NCBI GenBank assembly: GCA_017475845.1
Contig: JAFVEU010000124.1
Span: forward strand, 1 to 13,832
Origin: Lachnospiraceae bacterium
GTDB lineage: Bacteria > Bacillota > Clostridia > Lachnospirales > Lachnospiraceae
Direction of reading: 5' to 3'
Length of the DNA: 13,832 nt
Translations under genes and position numbers: made by a program
Notes under the pieces: generated by a model
What the model was told of the DNA's origin: nothing
Seen by the model: only the letters and a program-made list of their open reading frames with translations
The model's database searches: none
In this document: positions 12,504 through 13,832 of the stretch, in pieces
How positions within the stretch are numbered: position 1 is the stretch's first letter
How the letters are laid out: the number at the start of each line of letters is the position of its first letter

Positions 12504-13832
12504 ATGGGATTTGTTCATTTACACACACATACTGAATACTCTTTGCTTGACGGTTCCAATAAGATAAAGGAATATGTGGCAAGGGTAAAAGAGCTGGGTA
12601 TGACTGCTGCAGCCATCACGGATCATGGCGTTATGTACGGCGTCATTGATTTTTACAAGGCATGCAGGGAAGCAGGGATAGATCCCGTCATCGGCTGCGA
12701 GATATATGTTTCCCCGGGTTCCAGATTTGATAAGGAATCCGGGGCAAATGACGACAGATATTACCATCTGGTACTCTTATGCGAAAATGATACAGGGTAC
12801 CGGAATCTTATGAAGATAGTCTCCGCAGGCTTTACGGAAGGGTATTATTATAAGCCCAGGGTCGATATGGAGCTCCTTGAAAAATACCACGAGGGGCTTA
12901 TCTGTCTTTCAGCCTGCCTGGCAGGGGAGATACCGAGGAATATAGTAAGGGGGCTTACGGAAGAAGCGGAGAAGGCAGCGCTCCGTTACCGTGATATCTT
13001 CGGGAAGGACAATTTCTTTCTCGAGCTCCAGGATCACGGCATCCGGGAACAGCAGCTGGTGGACCAGACCCTTATCTCCATGTCGAAAAAGCTGGACATC
13101 CCCTTAGTCTGCACTAACGACTGTCATTATACCTTCAGTGGGGACGTGGAACCCCACGATATATTGCTGTGCCTTCAGACCGGAAAGAAGCTCAGTGATA
13201 CTGACCGCATGAGATATGAGGGAGGTCAGTATTACGTGAAATCCGAAGACGAGATGAGGGCGCTTTTTTCTTATATCCCGGAAGCGGTTGAAAACACGCA
13301 GCGTATAGCGGACAGGTGTCATGTGGAGATAAAGTTCCACGATCCGAAGCTTCCCCATTTCGAAGTACCGGAGGAATTTGCGGATTCCTTTGCCTATCTT
13401 AAATATCTCTGCGACAAAGGCTTTAAGGAACGTTACCCCGGGGATGACGGAAGCCTTTACGACAGGATGCTCTATGAGCTCTCGGTCATAGAGACCATGG
13501 GATTTGTGGACTACTTCCTCATAGTCTGGGACTATATCAATTATTCAAAGGAACATGGTATTCCGGTGGGTCCGGGGCGTGGATCGGCGGCAGGCAGTAT
13601 AGTCGCTTATTCCTTAAAGATCACGGACATAGATCCTGTGAGATATGACCTGCTCTTTGAGCGCTTCTTAAATCCCGAGAGGATATCCATGCCTGATATA
13701 GACGTGGATTTTGCCTTTGAAAAGAGGCAGGACGTCATAGATTATGTGGTGCGGAAGTACGGCAGGAACAAGTGCGTGCAGATTGTCACCTTCGGAACCC
13801 TGGCGGCAAAGGGAGTGATAAGGGACGTGACC
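12504..13832 (+). CDS. dnaE: DNA polymerase III alpha subunit (DnaE), N-terminal 443 codons
   Basis: This is the start of a replicative C-family DNA polymerase, still open at the right edge. An N-terminal PHP domain is visible: HLHTHTEYSLLDG (H5, H7, H9), ITDHG (D40, H41), the tract around VIGCEIY (64-68) and TNDCHY (204-209). The polymerase palm and nucleotide-binding region follow, with GPGRGSAAGS (356-365) and the catalytic aspartates of PDIDVDF (397-403; D400 and D402 by analogy with E. coli D401 and D403). The metal-binding PHP histidines appear intact, unlike the E. coli enzyme. There is no N-terminal OB or exonuclease insertion, so this is DnaE rather than PolC. In Firmicutes DnaE works with PolC, extending primers at the fork. 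The ATG at 12504 starts 14 bases after metK with only a weak ribosome binding site; readthrough from metK would place it under the SAM riboswitch. Confidence 0.95.
   Translation, partial: MGFVHLHTHTEYSLLDGSNKIKEYVARVKELGMTAAAITDHGVMYGVIDFYKACREAGIDPVIGCEIYVSPGSRFDKESGANDDRYYHLVLLCENDTGYRNLMKIVSAGFTEGYYYKPRVDMELLEKYHEGLICLSACLAGEIPRNIVRGLTEEAEKAALRYRDIFGKDNFFLELQDHGIREQQLVDQTLISMSKKLDIPLVCTNDCHYTFSGDVEPHDILLCLQTGKKLSDTDRMRYEGGQYYVKSEDEMRALFSYIPEAVENTQRIADRCHVEIKFHDPKLPHFEVPEEFADSFAYLKYLCDKGFKERYPGDDGSLYDRMLYELSVIETMGFVDYFLIVWDYINYSKEHGIPVGPGRGSAAGSIVAYSLKITDIDPVRYDLLFERFLNPERISMPDIDVDFAFEKRQDVIDYVVRKYGRNKCVQIVTFGTLAAKGVIRDVT

Noticed and set aside
1..13832. CRISPR arrays, tRNA, rRNA, insertion sequences, phage genes
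   Set aside because: No regularly spaced repeats, tRNA-like cloverleaf, rRNA motifs, transposase or phage proteins were seen on either strand.

Overview
The window looks like chromosomal DNA from a low-to-mid GC Firmicute, most likely a gut-type clostridium (Lachnospiraceae or a close relative). The reasons are strong AGGAGG-type ribosome binding sites, heavy use of AGG/AGA for arginine, a SAM-I riboswitch ahead of metK, an anaerobe's rubrerythrin/superoxide reductase pair, and ECF-type vitamin transport. All supported genes lie on the + strand. This assignment is inferred from gene content, not from a database search.

Layout. (1) 1-3165: the 3' end of a short-chain dehydrogenase/reductase, followed directly (TGA then ATG) by a large YfhO-type polytopic membrane protein. 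(2) 3186-4599: a monocistronic aminotransferase of the type Ic aspartate aminotransferase (MocR-like) family, with its own promoter and a clear intrinsic terminator. (3) 4600-9855: the most interesting part, a five-gene operon with a near-consensus promoter overlapped by inverted repeats. It encodes an isochorismatase-family cysteine hydrolase, an ECF transporter S component, an EcfT, a double-domain ECF ATPase, and a fusion of a NiaR-type niacin-responsive repressor (HTH plus 3H domain) with a PfkB-family sugar/nucleoside kinase. (4) 9900-10990: rubrerythrin and desulfoferrodoxin, a two-gene oxidative-stress operon. (5) 11001-12489: promoter, SAM-I riboswitch, terminator and metK. (6) 12504 to the right edge: the first 443 codons of dnaE, still open at the end of the window.

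Working hypothesis for region 3. The repressor half of the fusion keeps the DNA-recognition segment and the metal-binding residues of NiaR, the repressor of NAD-precursor genes. The neighbours supply uptake (ECF), hydrolysis (cysteine hydrolase) and phosphorylation (PfkB). Together they read as an autoregulated salvage cassette for a pyridine/NAD precursor, perhaps a riboside. The fusion is analogous in logic to enterobacterial NadR, where a repressor is joined to a ribosylnicotinamide kinase, but it is built from unrelated parts. The substrate is not shown by the sequence. The hydrolase lacks the metal motif of classical nicotinamidase, and the kinase most resembles fructoselysine 6-kinase by eye, so other substrates remain possible.
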